Source: Bog-473 sp963783965
GTDB taxonomy: Bacteria; Actinomycetota; Acidimicrobiia; Acidimicrobiales; RAAP-2
Length of the DNA: 64,000 nucleotides
Direction: 5' to 3'
Assembly (NCBI GenBank): GCA_963783965.1
Contig: CAWAPQ010000011.1
Span: 1-64,000 of the forward strand
Part shown: positions 8,134 to 17,561 of the stretch, piece after piece
How positions within the stretch are numbered: the first letter of the stretch is position 1
Layout: every line of letters begins with the position of its first letter
Translations under genes and position numbers: made by a program
Notes under the pieces: generated by a model
The model's input: only the letters and a program-made list of their open reading frames with translations
The model's database searches: none
Told to the model about the DNA's origin: nothing

Positions 8134-9290
8134 CCACACTCGACGAGAACACGACCGAGCAACTGCGGTCCAACCTCGACCTGATCGGGCGCGAGAACAT
8201 CAACGACCTCGAAGCCGTGATGAGCGTCGTCGGCAAGTTCGACGTGGAGGGCTTCCACCGCGTCCCCGACAACTGCCCGGCGGAGTTCACCTGGGACTAC
8301 GAGAAGGGCGCCAAGCCCCAGCTCGACAAGCTCTACGAGAAGGCCAAGAAGGCCCAGTGGAACGGGCAGACCGATCTGGACTGGTCGATCGAGGTCGACC
8401 AGGAGAAGGTGGTCATCGCCAACGCCGAGGCGAACCCGGCGCAGGCGCAGTGGGACGAGGCCACCCTGGCCGGCACGGCGCTGGCCAAGTGGGACGAGAA
8501 GAAGTTCATCCAATTCGGCATGGAGAACCAGAACTGGCTCCTGTCGCAGTTCATGCACGGTGAGCAGGGCGCATTGCTCTGCACCGCCAAGATCGTCGAG
8601 ACAGTGCCCTGGATCGACGCCAAGTACTACGCCGCCACCCAGGTGATGGACGAGGCCCGCCACGTCGAGGTCTTCTCCAAGTACCTCGACGACAAGCTCT
8701 CGGGTCACTACCCCATGAACGCCCACCTCGGGCTGCTGCTCGACGACATTGTGGCCGACTCCCGCTGGGACATGACGTACCTCGGCATGCAGATCATGGT
8801 CGAGGGCCTGGCGCTGGCCGCCTTCGGGTTCATCCACATGATGACGACCGAGCCCCTGCTCAAGAAGCTGCTGCGCTACGTCATGGCCGACGAGGCCCGC
8901 CACGTCGCCTTCGGCGTGCTCAGCCTGCAGGAGTACTACAAGGAGCTCAGTGCGGCGGAGCTCAGGGAGCGCCAGGAGTTCGCGTTCGAGGCGGCCATCC
9001 GCATGAAAGACCGCATGGCCATGCAGGAGGTCTGGGAGCGCATGGAGGTGCCGACCGCCGACGTGGTCAAGATCATGCAGGCGGCGCCCGACCGCGACGA
9101 CTTCCAGATCCTGTTGTTCTCCAAGATCGTCCCGAACCTCAAGAAGCTGGGATTGCTCGATGCCGCCGACGGCTGGCTCCGAACCAAGTTCACCGAAATG
9201 GGTGCGATCGCCTTCGAGAACCTGACCGACTCCACGCAGGAGGAGGACGCGTTCGCCGACGGCTCGCCGGCCGAGCGCAACGTCGCCTGA
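8130..9290 (+). CDS. Ferritin-like carboxylate-bridged diiron protein (R2-like oxidase/oxygenase)
   Basis: A 386-residue soluble helical protein with a complete set of diiron ligands in ribonucleotide-reductase-R2-like order: E145 (MHGEQGA), E175 and H178 (DEARHVEVF), E225 (MVEGLALAAF), E255 and H258 (DEARHVAFG). This indicates an O2-activating di-metal centre in a four-helix bundle; the substrate is unknown. It is co-translated with the TetR gene upstream (ATGA overlap). It differs from the AurF-type protein at 20880, which has an additional His ligand. No electron-transfer partner gene lies next to it. Confidence 0.85.
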   Translation: MTTLDENTTEQLRSNLDLIGRENINDLEAVMSVVGKFDVEGFHRVPDNCPAEFTWDYEKGAKPQLDKLYEKAKKAQWNGQTDLDWSIEVDQEKVVIANAEANPAQAQWDEATLAGTALAKWDEKKFIQFGMENQNWLLSQFMHGEQGALLCTAKIVETVPWIDAKYYAATQVMDEARHVEVFSKYLDDKLSGHYPMNAHLGLLLDDIVADSRWDMTYLGMQIMVEGLALAAFGFIHMMTTEPLLKKLLRYVMADEARHVAFGVLSLQEYYKELSAAELRERQEFAFEAAIRMKDRMAMQEVWERMEVPTADVVKIMQAAPDRDDFQILLFSKIVPNLKKLGLLDAADGWLRTKFTEMGAIAFENLTDSTQEEDAFADGSPAERNVA

Positions 9291-9307
9291 GCGCCACTCA
9301 TCGCTGG

Positions 9308-9313
9308 TAGCGT
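9308..9313 (+). promoter_or_regulatory. -10 box of dapA promoter
   Basis: TAGCGT ends nine bases before the dapA ATG. GAAGGGG lies between, so the message is either almost leaderless or begins just upstream with a very short leader. Confidence 0.4.
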
Positions 9314-9322
9314 GAAGGGGCG

Positions 9323-10261
9323 ATGAGCCCCGCCCAGCAGGACTCGCAGCCGCCCCGGTTCGGGCGGGTGATCACCGCAATGGTGACGCCGTTCGACGAC
9401 CAGGGCGAGTTGGACATCGCCGCCGCGGTCGACCTGGCCCGCTGGCTGGCCGAACACGGCAGCGACGGGCTCGTGCTCAGCGGCTCCACCGGCGAGAGCT
9501 CGGTGCTCACGGACGACGAGAAGGTCGCGCTGTGGCGGGCCGTGGCCGAGGCCGTGACGATCCCCGTGGTCGCCGGCACCGGTTCCAACGACACCGCGCA
9601 TTCCGTCGCCATGACCGAGCACGCGGCGCGGAGCGGCGTCGACGGCGTCCTCCTGGTCACGCCGTACTACAACCGGCCCTCGCAGGCCGGCATCTTCGAG
9701 CACTTCCGGGCGGTCGCCGAGGCGGCGGGGGACCTCCCCGTCATGCTCTACGACATTCCCGTCCGGAGCGGTCGACGCATCGCCACGCCGACCATGCTCC
9801 GACTCGCCCGTGAGGTCACGAACATCGTCGCCCTCAAGGACGCCGCGGGCGACCCCGCCACGACGGCGCACCTCGCCGCGCAGGCCCCGCAGGGCTTCGA
9901 GATCTACAGCGGCGACGACGTCATGACGTTGCCCCTGATGGCCGTCGGCGCGGTCGGCGTCATCAGCGTCGCCGCCCACTGGATCGGTCCGCAGTTCCGC
10001 CGGGTGGTCGACGCCTTCATCGCGGGCGACCTGGCCACCGCCATCGCCGGCAACGCGGAGCTGCTCGACTCGTTCGACTTCGAGTCGTCCGAGGAGTTCC
10101 CCAACCCGTTGCCCGCCAAAGCCATGCTGCGGGCGCTCGGCCTGCACGTCGGCCAGTGCCGTCTGCCGATGGGCACCTCCACCCCCGAGCTCGACACGCA
10201 GGCGCAGAAGATCCTGGCCGCCGTCGGGCCACCTGCGGTCACGGTCGCCCCGCTTGGCTGA
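9323..10261 (+). CDS. dapA: 4-hydroxy-tetrahydrodipicolinate synthase
   Basis: Condenses pyruvate and aspartate semialdehyde, the first committed step to lysine and diaminopimelate. It is a 312-residue TIM-barrel aldolase with the pyruvate-binding GSTGE motif at about 54-58, catalytic Tyr143 (YDIPVRSG) and Schiff-base Lys172 (ALKDAAGD). It overlaps the RNase J gene by eight bases, the common actinobacterial dapA-rnj pair. It is separated from dapB by accessory genes and has its own -10 box. Confidence 0.97.
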   Translation: MSPAQQDSQPPRFGRVITAMVTPFDDQGELDIAAAVDLARWLAEHGSDGLVLSGSTGESSVLTDDEKVALWRAVAEAVTIPVVAGTGSNDTAHSVAMTEHAARSGVDGVLLVTPYYNRPSQAGIFEHFRAVAEAAGDLPVMLYDIPVRSGRRIATPTMLRLAREVTNIVALKDAAGDPATTAHLAAQAPQGFEIYSGDDVMTLPLMAVGAVGVISVAAHWIGPQFRRVVDAFIAGDLATAIAGNAELLDSFDFESSEEFPNPLPAKAMLRALGLHVGQCRLPMGTSTPELDTQAQKILAAVGPPAVTVAPLG

Positions 10262-11933
10262 GCGCGGCAATAAACCCAAGCCGGTCCGGGTCGTTTTCCT
10301 GGGCGGACTCGGGGAGATCGGACGCAACTGCGCCTGCATCGAGGTCGACGGGCGTATCGTCATTCTCGACTGCGGCATCATGTTCCCCGACCCGGACATG
10401 CCGGGCATCGACCTGGTCCTGCCCGAGTTCACCTACCTGCAGGACCGCAAGGACCGGGTGGACGGGATCGTCCTCACCCACGGCCACGAGGACCACACGG
10501 GCGGGCTCGCCTACCTGTTGCGCGAGGTCCATGCCCCCATCTACGGCTCCGAGCTGACGGTGGGCCTGGCCCGCCACCGCGTGGACGAGGCCGGTCTGGC
10601 GGGCAACACCAGGTTCATTTCCGTGGCGGACGGCGAGCGGCTGAAGATCGGCGCCTGCGACGTCGAGTTCATTCCGGTGACGCACTCGGTTCCCGAGGCC
10701 ATGGCCATCGCGTTCCACACGCCCCAGGGCGTCATCCTCCACTCGGGGGACTTCAAGCTCGACCTGCAGCCGGTCGACGGCCGGCGCACCGACATGTCCC
10801 GCATGGGTGAGTTGGCGCGCACCGAGGGCATCCGCCTCCTCCTGTCGGATTCCACCAACGCGGAGGAGCCCGGCTTCACCGAATCGGAATCCACGGTGGG
10901 CGTGACGCTGCGGCGGGTCTTCGCCGCCCACGCCGGCAAGCGCATCGTCGTGGCCTGCTTCGCCAGCCACATGCACCGCGTGCAGCAGATCATCGACGCC
11001 GCCGTGGCCAACGGCCGCAAGGTGGCCACGCTCGGCCGCTCCATGGGCAAGAACGTCGAGCTGGGCGCGCGCCTGGGCATCATCAGCATCCCCGACGGTG
11101 TGCAGATCGACATCGAGGCGGTGGACAGCGTGCCACCCGGCGAGGTGTGCGTGATCTCCACGGGTTCACAGGGCGAGCCGATGTCGGCGCTCTCGCTGAT
11201 GGCGACGGGGCAGAACAAGTGGCTCCGCATCGGCGAGGACGACGTCGTCGTCATCAGCGCCCATCCGATCCCGGGCAACGAGTGGTCCGTGGGCCAGGTC
11301 ATCGACGACCTGCACCGCCGCGGCGCCGAGGTCGTGCACTCCGGGGCCGAGGCCGTGCACGTCAGCGGCCACGCCCGCCAGGGGGAGTTGCGGACGCTGA
11401 TCTCGGTCACCGAGCCGGAATGCTTCGTGCCGGTGCACGGCGAGTTCCGCCACATGGTGCACCACGCCCGCCTGGCGCTGTCCATGGGTCTCGACCCGGC
11501 CAAGGTGCTCCTGTGCGAAGACGGTGACGTCATCCAGCTCGATGCCAAGGGCATCTCCCGCGACGGCAAGGTCCCCGGCGGCTACGTCTACGTGGACGGC
11601 ACGGTGGGCGACCTCGAGCACGGCGTGCTGCGCGACCGCAAGAAGCTGGCCGAGGAGGGTGTCGTCATGGCCGTGGTCACGGTCGACCGCCAGCAGAGCA
11701 AGCTCAGCTGCCCGCCGGTGATCGAGACCAGGGGCTGGGTCTACGCCCCCGAGGCCGAAGAGCTCCTCGAAGAAGCGAGCGAGGTGGTGGCGGCGGCGGT
11801 CACGCAGGCGTTGCGCGACGGGGCCCACGACATCGAGGTGCTGAGCCGCCACACCCGCAAGGCACTGGGTAAGTTCGTCGGCGACCGCACCAAGCGGCGC
11901 CCGATGATCGTGCCCGTCGTCCTCATGGTCTGA
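10254..11933 (+). CDS. rnj: Ribonuclease J
   Basis: Metallo-beta-lactamase/beta-CASP nuclease with endo- and 5'-3' exoribonuclease activity in RNA turnover. The 559-residue protein has the zinc motif THGHEDH (H76, H78, D80, H81), the DSTNAE segment of the beta-CASP insertion, and the C-terminal domain. Start is TTG, inside the dapA stop region, giving the expected N-terminus before VRVVFLGGLGEIGRN. It ends nine bases from the convergent K+ channel gene. Confidence 0.96.
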   Translation: MAERGNKPKPVRVVFLGGLGEIGRNCACIEVDGRIVILDCGIMFPDPDMPGIDLVLPEFTYLQDRKDRVDGIVLTHGHEDHTGGLAYLLREVHAPIYGSELTVGLARHRVDEAGLAGNTRFISVADGERLKIGACDVEFIPVTHSVPEAMAIAFHTPQGVILHSGDFKLDLQPVDGRRTDMSRMGELARTEGIRLLLSDSTNAEEPGFTESESTVGVTLRRVFAAHAGKRIVVACFASHMHRVQQIIDAAVANGRKVATLGRSMGKNVELGARLGIISIPDGVQIDIEAVDSVPPGEVCVISTGSQGEPMSALSLMATGQNKWLRIGEDDVVVISAHPIPGNEWSVGQVIDDLHRRGAEVVHSGAEAVHVSGHARQGELRTLISVTEPECFVPVHGEFRHMVHHARLALSMGLDPAKVLLCEDGDVIQLDAKGISRDGKVPGGYVYVDGTVGDLEHGVLRDRKKLAEEGVVMAVVTVDRQQSKLSCPPVIETRGWVYAPEAEELLEEASEVVAAAVTQALRDGAHDIEVLSRHTRKALGKFVGDRTKRRPMIVPVVLMV

Positions 11934-11942
11934 CCCGGCCCT

Positions 11943-12737
11943 TCAGCCGCCGGCCGTATCGCCCCCGCCGCCCCCGCCGCCCCCGGCACCGTCCTCGACG
12001 ATCGCCCCCTCCGGCCGGCGCCCCAGCTCGTGACCCCAGCGGAACGTGGGCGTGTACATCCCCACCAGACGCGCGACCAGCACGACCAGGAAGATCTGGC
12101 CCATCAACGCCTCGAGCACCGCATTGGTGCGGGGGAGCCCGGTCGCCGGTGACAGGTCGCCGTACCCGACGGTGGCCATCGTGATGTAGCTGAAGTACGC
12201 GAAGTCCGCCGGCCCGTGGTGGCCGGACTGGGCGAAGAACGAGTTCCCCGAGACCAGTTGCACTCCGTAGTCCGCATTGGCGAACACGAGACCGATCAGG
12301 ACGTAAATGCACAGCGCTCCGAGAACGGTCTGCGTCGTCACCTTGCTGTGGTGCAGAATCCGCCACCCGATGGCGATCGGGCTCGCCAGCACCAGGATCG
12401 ACGCCAGGATCACTATCGTGCCGTAGGCCCGGTCGCCCCCTCCGAGCGCCGCCGCCACCGCAGCGAGCACGATCACGGCCACGGCGATCCGAACCGCCAG
12501 CATGAGGCGGTGCGGGACCTGAGAAGTCCGGAAGGCCAGCAGCACGGTGAGCCCGAGCCAGATGGCGCTCACGATCAGGGCGACGCCGCCGCTCCACCCC
12601 ACCGTGAGGAAGACGTAGTCCGCGATCAGGAAGACGAAGACGATCCCGTAGGAGTCCGGGCCCAACACGATGTCCCGCAGCGCCTGCAGACGGGTGCGCG
12701 AACTCGGCGCGAGGGGGAGGCTGTCCGTGCTCGCCAT
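11943..12737 (-). CDS. Voltage-gated-like potassium channel subunit without RCK domain
   Basis: A 264-residue membrane protein. About five or six hydrophobic helices precede a pore loop with the K+ selectivity filter TVGYGD (residues 189-194), followed by a last helix. There is no RCK/TrkA-N cytoplasmic domain. The C-terminus ends in a Glu-Asp-Gly tail with nine consecutive glycines, encoded by GCC-rich repeats. The start chosen is MASTDS; a longer version reaching 12794 adds 19 residues that do not look like a channel. Gating stimulus is unknown. Confidence 0.85.
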   Translation of the reverse strand: MASTDSLPLAPSSRTRLQALRDIVLGPDSYGIVFVFLIADYVFLTVGWSGGVALIVSAIWLGLTVLLAFRTSQVPHRLMLAVRIAVAVIVLAAVAAALGGGDRAYGTIVILASILVLASPIAIGWRILHHSKVTTQTVLGALCIYVLIGLVFANADYGVQLVSGNSFFAQSGHHGPADFAYFSYITMATVGYGDLSPATGLPRTNAVLEALMGQIFLVVLVARLVGMYTPTFRWGHELGRRPEGAIVEDGAGGGGGGGGDTAGG

Positions 12738-12827
12738 GGGTCCATCATGGCCAACCAACCTGAGCCGGAAGGGGATGTCCCACCCCCCGGGCACGGCCCG
12801 GCGCCTCTTAGGATCGGTGGTCGGGCT

Positions 12828-13817
12828 ATGCCGACCGCATCGGGGTCACCGCCATCGACCGCAGTGACCTGGACGTGGTCCGACGCCGTGCGCTGCGGCC
12901 TGTGCACCCTGCCGGCCGCGCTGATCGTCCTCACCGGCGACCCCACCCGCGGCCTGGCCTGGGCGGTCGGCATCCTGCCCGCGGCCGTCATCGGATTGGC
13001 CCCGCAGCGCAAGGCCCGGATCCGCCTTGTCACCGTCGGCCTCCTCTTCGGCCTCTCGATCCTGCTGGGGTCCCTGCTGATCCAGACGACGGTCACGGCG
13101 ATCCTCGGCATGTTCGCGGTGGCGTTCGGCGCAGCTGTGCTGGCCAGCCGGCGCGCCTTCGGCCTCGTCGCCATGACGCTGTGCGCCCCCGTGGCGGCCG
13201 TCGGGCTGAGCTACCCCGACATGGGCAAGGCGCTCGGCCTCGGCCTGATCGTCCTCGGCGGCTCGGTGTTCTCCTACGCCGTCTCTCTTCTCTACCCCGA
13301 GGCGAGGCCCGATGGCCCCGCGCCGAACCAGCGGCTTCTGCCTTCGGCAATGGCCGCCCCCTACGGCATCCGGCTCGGATTGGCGGCCGGCGTCGCCACC
13401 GCCATCGGGATCGCCGTCCACACGGACCATGTGGGATGGGCGCCGGCGGCGGCGCTCTTCGTCATGCGGCCCTCCGAGGAGATGCAGGAGCTGCGCAGCG
13501 TCGGGCGGATCGTCTCCGTCCTGCTCGGTGCGTTGGGCGCCGTGGCATTCCTGCGGCTCACGCCCTCGTCGGAGCTGGTCGCCGTCCTGGCCGTGGTGGC
13601 GATCGCGGGCGCCGCGGGCACCAGGGGGAGCCGTTGGTACGTGACGCCGTTCTTCACCACCCTGCTCGTCCTGGTCATGCTGCTCTACGCCAGCCCGACG
13701 GTGGCCAACGAGCAGTGGCGGTTCGCGGAGCGGGTGGGGGAGACCGCTCTCGGCGTCGGCCTCGCCTACTGCTTCGGGCTCGTGCTGCCGCGCCTGCTCA
13801 GGAGACGAACCGCCTGA
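12828..13817 (+). CDS. FUSC-like integral membrane protein
   Basis: A 329-residue protein with about ten hydrophobic segments in two blocks of five separated by a hydrophilic loop near residue 165. The second block contains GWAPAAALFVMRPSEEMQEL, similar to the FUSC/aromatic-acid-exporter type membrane domain. A -10-like TAGGAT at 12809-12814 lies upstream. The gene overlaps the convergent hydrolase gene by 20 bases at the 3' ends. Much longer in-frame extensions upstream run antisense to the channel gene and were discarded. Transport substrate is unknown. Confidence 0.75.
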   Translation: MPTASGSPPSTAVTWTWSDAVRCGLCTLPAALIVLTGDPTRGLAWAVGILPAAVIGLAPQRKARIRLVTVGLLFGLSILLGSLLIQTTVTAILGMFAVAFGAAVLASRRAFGLVAMTLCAPVAAVGLSYPDMGKALGLGLIVLGGSVFSYAVSLLYPEARPDGPAPNQRLLPSAMAAPYGIRLGLAAGVATAIGIAVHTDHVGWAPAAALFVMRPSEEMQELRSVGRIVSVLLGALGAVAFLRLTPSSELVAVLAVVAIAGAAGTRGSRWYVTPFFTTLLVLVMLLYASPTVANEQWRFAERVGETALGVGLAYCFGLVLPRLLRRRTA

Positions 13818-14643
13818 CGAAGGCCAGCGCCGTGTCGGCCACCTCGCGCCAGCCACTGTCGATGGTCAAGGCGTGCCCGCGACCCGGGATCTGGACGAAC
13901 TCGGTCACCCCTTCGTTCTTCTTCTGCCGCTTGAAGGTGGCCTCCGAAATGGCGGGAGGAACGGTGTGGTCCTTCTCTCCCGACACGATCAGCATCGGGC
14001 CGCGCTCGACGTTGTCGTGGTCGACCTTCGCTTCGGTCCAGGGGTTGATGTTGGCGAACGCGGCCTGGAAGAGGGGCTCACCAGGAGCGGGCACGGCGTA
14101 CGTCTCGAAGAGCTCCTTGGCCTCGTCCTCGCTGACGGCGTTGGCGAAGGCGTAGTGAAACTGGTCGAAGGTCAGCGGGATGGCTCGATGCTTGTTGCGC
14201 GGGTTCTCCAAGACCGGCTTGGACGATCGCAGGGCCGAGATCGGTAGGGGAAGCACGCCCCGGAACGGCGCGGCGTCGACGGCCACGGTGGCCGCCGAGA
14301 GCCCTCGCCCCGCCACCATCTGCGCCAGCAATCCCCCGAACGAGTGGCCGATCACAGCCGGCTTCTTGTCCAGCGCGCCGATGACCGACGCATAGTGATC
14401 GGCCACGTCACCGATCGACTTGTTGGCGAACACCTCGGGGTGCGCCTTGGCCTCCTCGACGGTCTGCGGGTCGTCGGGCCAGCCCGGGGTCAGCGGGGCG
14501 AAGCCGGCGTCGGCGAAGACCCCTGCCCAACGGTCCCAGCTGCTCGGGAGCAACCACAAGCCGTGAATGAAGACGACCGGCGTCTTGCGCGATGCGTTCG
14601 CCTCGTCAATCTGACTCTGTTCTTCAGCGGCGATCGTCGACAT
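13798..14643 (-). CDS. Alpha/beta hydrolase
   Basis: A 281-residue cytoplasmic hydrolase. The fold is indicated by the oxyanion-region motif VVFIHGLWL, the nucleophile elbow GHSFGG, and the C-terminal GRGHALT with the catalytic His. The start ATG at 14643 is preceded by AAAGGGA at good spacing, which rules out the longer in-frame extension upstream. It resembles non-haem chloroperoxidase/esterase-type hydrolases, but substrate cannot be assigned. It is separated by 252 bases from the DUF1275 gene on the same strand. Confidence 0.85.
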   Translation of the reverse strand: MSTIAAEEQSQIDEANASRKTPVVFIHGLWLLPSSWDRWAGVFADAGFAPLTPGWPDDPQTVEEAKAHPEVFANKSIGDVADHYASVIGALDKKPAVIGHSFGGLLAQMVAGRGLSAATVAVDAAPFRGVLPLPISALRSSKPVLENPRNKHRAIPLTFDQFHYAFANAVSEDEAKELFETYAVPAPGEPLFQAAFANINPWTEAKVDHDNVERGPMLIVSGEKDHTVPPAISEATFKRQKKNEGVTEFVQIPGRGHALTIDSGWREVADTALAFVRRFVS

Positions 14644-14895
14644 GGTGTGTATCCCTTTCGTGTTGCCCATTGTTCGTGTGCGTCGTGCCCTGTGCGTGCG
14701 CTCTGCGCCGCGCGCAGTGTTCAGTGCGTTCTCTTTTGTACTTCTGCGTTGCGCCGCGGCGAGGTGCGACGGCACAGCTGAGCAGGTCGGGTGCGGCATG
14801 TCGATGGCGGTGGTGTGACGATGCACGTCGATCGGGTGATGCTGCCGGGAACCCACCCAGCCCAGTCTCAGCCCAATCCACGTCGCCGCCCAGCG
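14644..14895. other. 252-base intergenic region, no gene recognised
   Basis: Lies between two minus-strand genes. The part next to the hydrolase has lower GC and a T-rich stretch around 14730-14745. I saw no convincing -10 box, hairpin or protein-coding signal beyond the hydrolase ribosome-binding site. Confidence 0.4.
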
Positions 14896-15633
14896 TCAGT
14901 CGTCGACCCGTGTCCACGCCGGATTCGAGCGGCCCGACCATTGGCTCACCGCGGCCACTGCGATCACGATGGCCAGGGCGAAGATCAGTGGAACGGCGAC
15001 GTGCACGTGCAGGATCAGGACCGCGCCGACCAGCGCGCCGATGAACATGGCGGCGACCGAGATCACGCGCCGCCCCGATTTGGATCCTTTTCCACCGCCG
15101 AGGGCACTGTCGGCGCCGATGCCGGTGATCGTCAGGGTCAGGACCGTCGTCGTGAGGTCCGGGACGGCCAGCCGGCGCACGCTCGAGTTCTGCACGCCCA
15201 TGGCCAGGGCGAGGAGGACGATGAGCGCATAACGCACGCCGGAGTCGAAGGGTCGCGATCCGACCACCGCAAGGATCACGGTCACGGCCAGGAGCACCCC
15301 CTGGCTCGCCGTGGCCACTGCGACGTGATGACCCCTGTGATGGCCGAAGTGCAGCGCGATCCGCCCACCGGCGAGCGACCCGAGACCGAATGCCACCAGC
15401 GCCACCAGTGACGCCGCGATGGAGAAGCCCTGCGCTCCGGCCACGGCAAACCCCAAGAAGACGACGTTGCCCGTCATGTTGGCCACGAAGACGTGGCCAA
15501 GGAGCAGGTAACTGAACGCATCGACCAGGCCGGTCACCACCGTCATCGCCACCAGCAGCGGCGGCAGCGGGCCGAAGCGGTCGGTCCGGCCGGGAGCCAA
15601 TGTCTCACGGACCTCGGTCAGAAATGTCTGCAT
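14896..15633 (-). CDS. DUF1275 (YoaK-type) membrane protein
   Basis: A 245-residue protein with about six transmembrane helices. The motif GLVDAFSYLLLGHVFVANMTGN at the N-terminus, and GMQNSS-type sequence MGVQNSSVRRL in the middle, are hallmarks of the DUF1275 family. The function of the family is not established. GGAGAG lies before the ATG. The SDR gene is 55 bases upstream on the same strand, so the two may be co-transcribed. Confidence 0.85.
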   Translation of the reverse strand: MQTFLTEVRETLAPGRTDRFGPLPPLLVAMTVVTGLVDAFSYLLLGHVFVANMTGNVVFLGFAVAGAQGFSIAASLVALVAFGLGSLAGGRIALHFGHHRGHHVAVATASQGVLLAVTVILAVVGSRPFDSGVRYALIVLLALAMGVQNSSVRRLAVPDLTTTVLTLTITGIGADSALGGGKGSKSGRRVISVAAMFIGALVGAVLILHVHVAVPLIFALAIVIAVAAVSQWSGRSNPAWTRVDD

Positions 15634-15688
15634 ATCCAGGACTCTCCTCTCATGATCGTGATCGATGAGGGCCGAGGGCCGACCCAGG

Positions 15689-16474
15689 TCAAAGCGTCTT
15701 GATCAGGCCTCCGTCGATGGTGAAGTCGGCTCCGGTGACGTTGCCGGCGCGAGCACTGGCCAAGAACACCATGAGGTCCGCCACTTCCTCGGGAGTTGTG
15801 AAGCGGCCGGTCGCCGCATCCGCGGCGGCTTGTTGTGCCACGGCAGCAGGGTCTCCGCCAGTGGCCCCCGCCACAGTCTCCGCCACGCCACCTTTACCGA
15901 GCCACAGCGCCGTCGAGACGGGCCCGGGACTCACCGTGTTGACCCGGATGTTGTGCTGCGCCACTTCCTTGGAGAGTGACTTGGAGAAGTTCGCCACGGC
16001 AGCCTTGGACGCGCTGTAGTCGAGGACCGCCGGGTCGGGAAGAAATGCGTTGACCGAGCTCGTCGTCACGATCGCGCCGCTGCGTGCGGCGATCATCGAC
16101 GGCAGGACGGCGCGGGTCATCCGCACGGCTGCCATGAGGTTGAGGTTCATCGTGTCGGCCCAGTCCTCGTCGGTGATGCTCAGGAAACCGCCGACGCGCG
16201 GATGCGCCCCTCCCACGTTGTTGACCAGGATGTCGATCGAACCGTGGGCGAGTGCCGCCGCCGTGAGGTCAGCCGGAGCACCGGGCGTCGAGAGGTCGAC
16301 CACGATCAACTCGGCCGATCCCGACGCCATCAGGGCGTCGAGCCCGTCTGAGCGCCCACGCGCTCCTGCGACCACGTGGGCGCCTTCGGCGGCGAGTGCG
16401 GTCGTGACCGCCAACCCGATGCCGTGGCTGGCCCCTGTTACCACCGCCACCTTGCCTGTGAGTTCGAGCTGCAT
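15689..16474 (-). CDS. Short-chain dehydrogenase/reductase (SDR)
   Basis: NAD(P)-dependent oxidoreductase, 261 residues. It has the cofactor motif TGASHGIG, the structural NNVGG (variant of NNAG), catalytic Ser in TTSSVNA, and YSASK with the catalytic Tyr and Lys. The start ATG has AAGGAG at ideal spacing, and a minus-strand -10 box TAGGCT lies at 16512-16517. Substrate is not predictable from sequence. A DUF1275 gene follows on the same strand. Confidence 0.92.
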   Translation of the reverse strand: MQLELTGKVAVVTGASHGIGLAVTTALAAEGAHVVAGARGRSDGLDALMASGSAELIVVDLSTPGAPADLTAAALAHGSIDILVNNVGGAHPRVGGFLSITDEDWADTMNLNLMAAVRMTRAVLPSMIAARSGAIVTTSSVNAFLPDPAVLDYSASKAAVANFSKSLSKEVAQHNIRVNTVSPGPVSTALWLGKGGVAETVAGATGGDPAAVAQQAAADAATGRFTTPEEVADLMVFLASARAGNVTGADFTIDGGLIKTL

Positions 16475-16592
16475 GGCGTGCTCCTTGCGAGGCTGAGGCG
16501 GGACGTTGCGCAGCCTAGGACCAATGCCGGGATGCGCCACCGAGCTGTCGCCGGGGCGCCAGAGCAACCCGAGACGAGCGGTCCCAAAACAC

Positions 16593-16598
16593 TAGGGT
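16593..16598 (+). promoter_or_regulatory. -10 box of LLM oxidoreductase gene, leaderless
   Basis: TAGGGT ends eight bases before ATG, placing transcription start at the start codon. There is no ribosome-binding site between. Confidence 0.5.
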
Positions 16599-16606
16599 GC
16601 AGCGCC

Positions 16607-17515
16607 ATGAACTATTCGGTGACCTATCCGCTCACAGCGCATCCCTACAACCCCGAGTTCACGACCAAGGCCGCGCTGACCCGCTTCTGCCAAGTCGCCG
16701 AAGAGGCTGGATTCGCCGGCATCGGCTTCACCGACCACCCCGCCCCCACGGAACGGTGGCTCAAGGCGGGTGGCCACGACGCCCTCGACCCGTTCGCCGC
16801 CCTGGCGTTCTGCGCGGCCGTGACCGACCGGATGCGCCTGATCCCCAACATCCTCGTGCTGCCGTACCGCAACCCCTTCGTGGTGGCCAAGGCGGCGGCG
16901 ACGCTCGACGCGCTCTCCGACGGACGCTTCACCCTCGCCGTCGCCACCGGCTACCTGCGCGGTGAGTACCGTGCGCTCGGCGTCGACTTCGACCAGCGCA
17001 ACGCGCGCTTCGACGAGGCCATCGAGGTGATCCGCGGCGTCTGGAGCGAGGAGGACTTCACCTACGAGGGCGTGACATTCAGCGCCAAGGGACAGACCGC
17101 GAATCCCAAGCCCGTCCCGCACCCGCCGATCTGGATCGGCGGCAACAGCCGCATGTCGCGCCGACGCGTCGCCCGCTACGGCGACGGGTGGAGTCCCTTC
17201 CCCGCCCCCAAGGTTCTGTCCACGACGGCCAAGACGCCGTCGCTCGAGTCGGTGGACGACCTGCGTCCCATGCTCAACGAGCTCTGGCAGTTCATGGAGG
17301 AGGCCGGGCGCGATCCGAAGAGCATCGACGTGGCGTTCGGCACCGGCGCCGGGGGCGACCCGGGCAAGGACTCGTTCAATCCCGAGGCCCGGCGAGAGGC
17401 CGACGAGGAGCTGGCGGCGCTCGGGGTCACCTGGTCCGGTGCCGGCGTGCCCGGCGATTCGCTGGCCCATGCGCTCGAGGCCCTGCAGCGTTTCGGGGAG
17501 TCAGTCATCAGCTGA
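16607..17515 (+). CDS. LLM class F420-type oxidoreductase
   Basis: Luciferase-like monooxygenase family TIM barrel, 302 residues. Features include FTDHPAPTERW, the family phrase LPYRNPFVVAKAAATLDALSDGRFTLAVATGYL, and PHPPIWIGGNS. In actinobacteria such proteins usually use coenzyme F420 and not FMN, which is an inference here since no F420 gene is in the window. It has its own leaderless promoter and is divergent from the SDR gene. Substrate is unknown. Confidence 0.88.
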   Translation: MNYSVTYPLTAHPYNPEFTTKAALTRFCQVAEEAGFAGIGFTDHPAPTERWLKAGGHDALDPFAALAFCAAVTDRMRLIPNILVLPYRNPFVVAKAAATLDALSDGRFTLAVATGYLRGEYRALGVDFDQRNARFDEAIEVIRGVWSEEDFTYEGVTFSAKGQTANPKPVPHPPIWIGGNSRMSRRRVARYGDGWSPFPAPKVLSTTAKTPSLESVDDLRPMLNELWQFMEEAGRDPKSIDVAFGTGAGGDPGKDSFNPEARREADEELAALGVTWSGAGVPGDSLAHALEALQRFGESVIS

Positions 17516-17561
17516 CTCCTTTCCTCGACCCGAGCCCCGAGCGCCCACCCCGGTCCGGTCC

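Noticed and set aside
12216..12827. Upstream extension of the FUSC-like gene
   Set aside because: It runs antisense through the K+ channel gene and is hydrophilic low-complexity sequence. The membrane protein starts at 12828.
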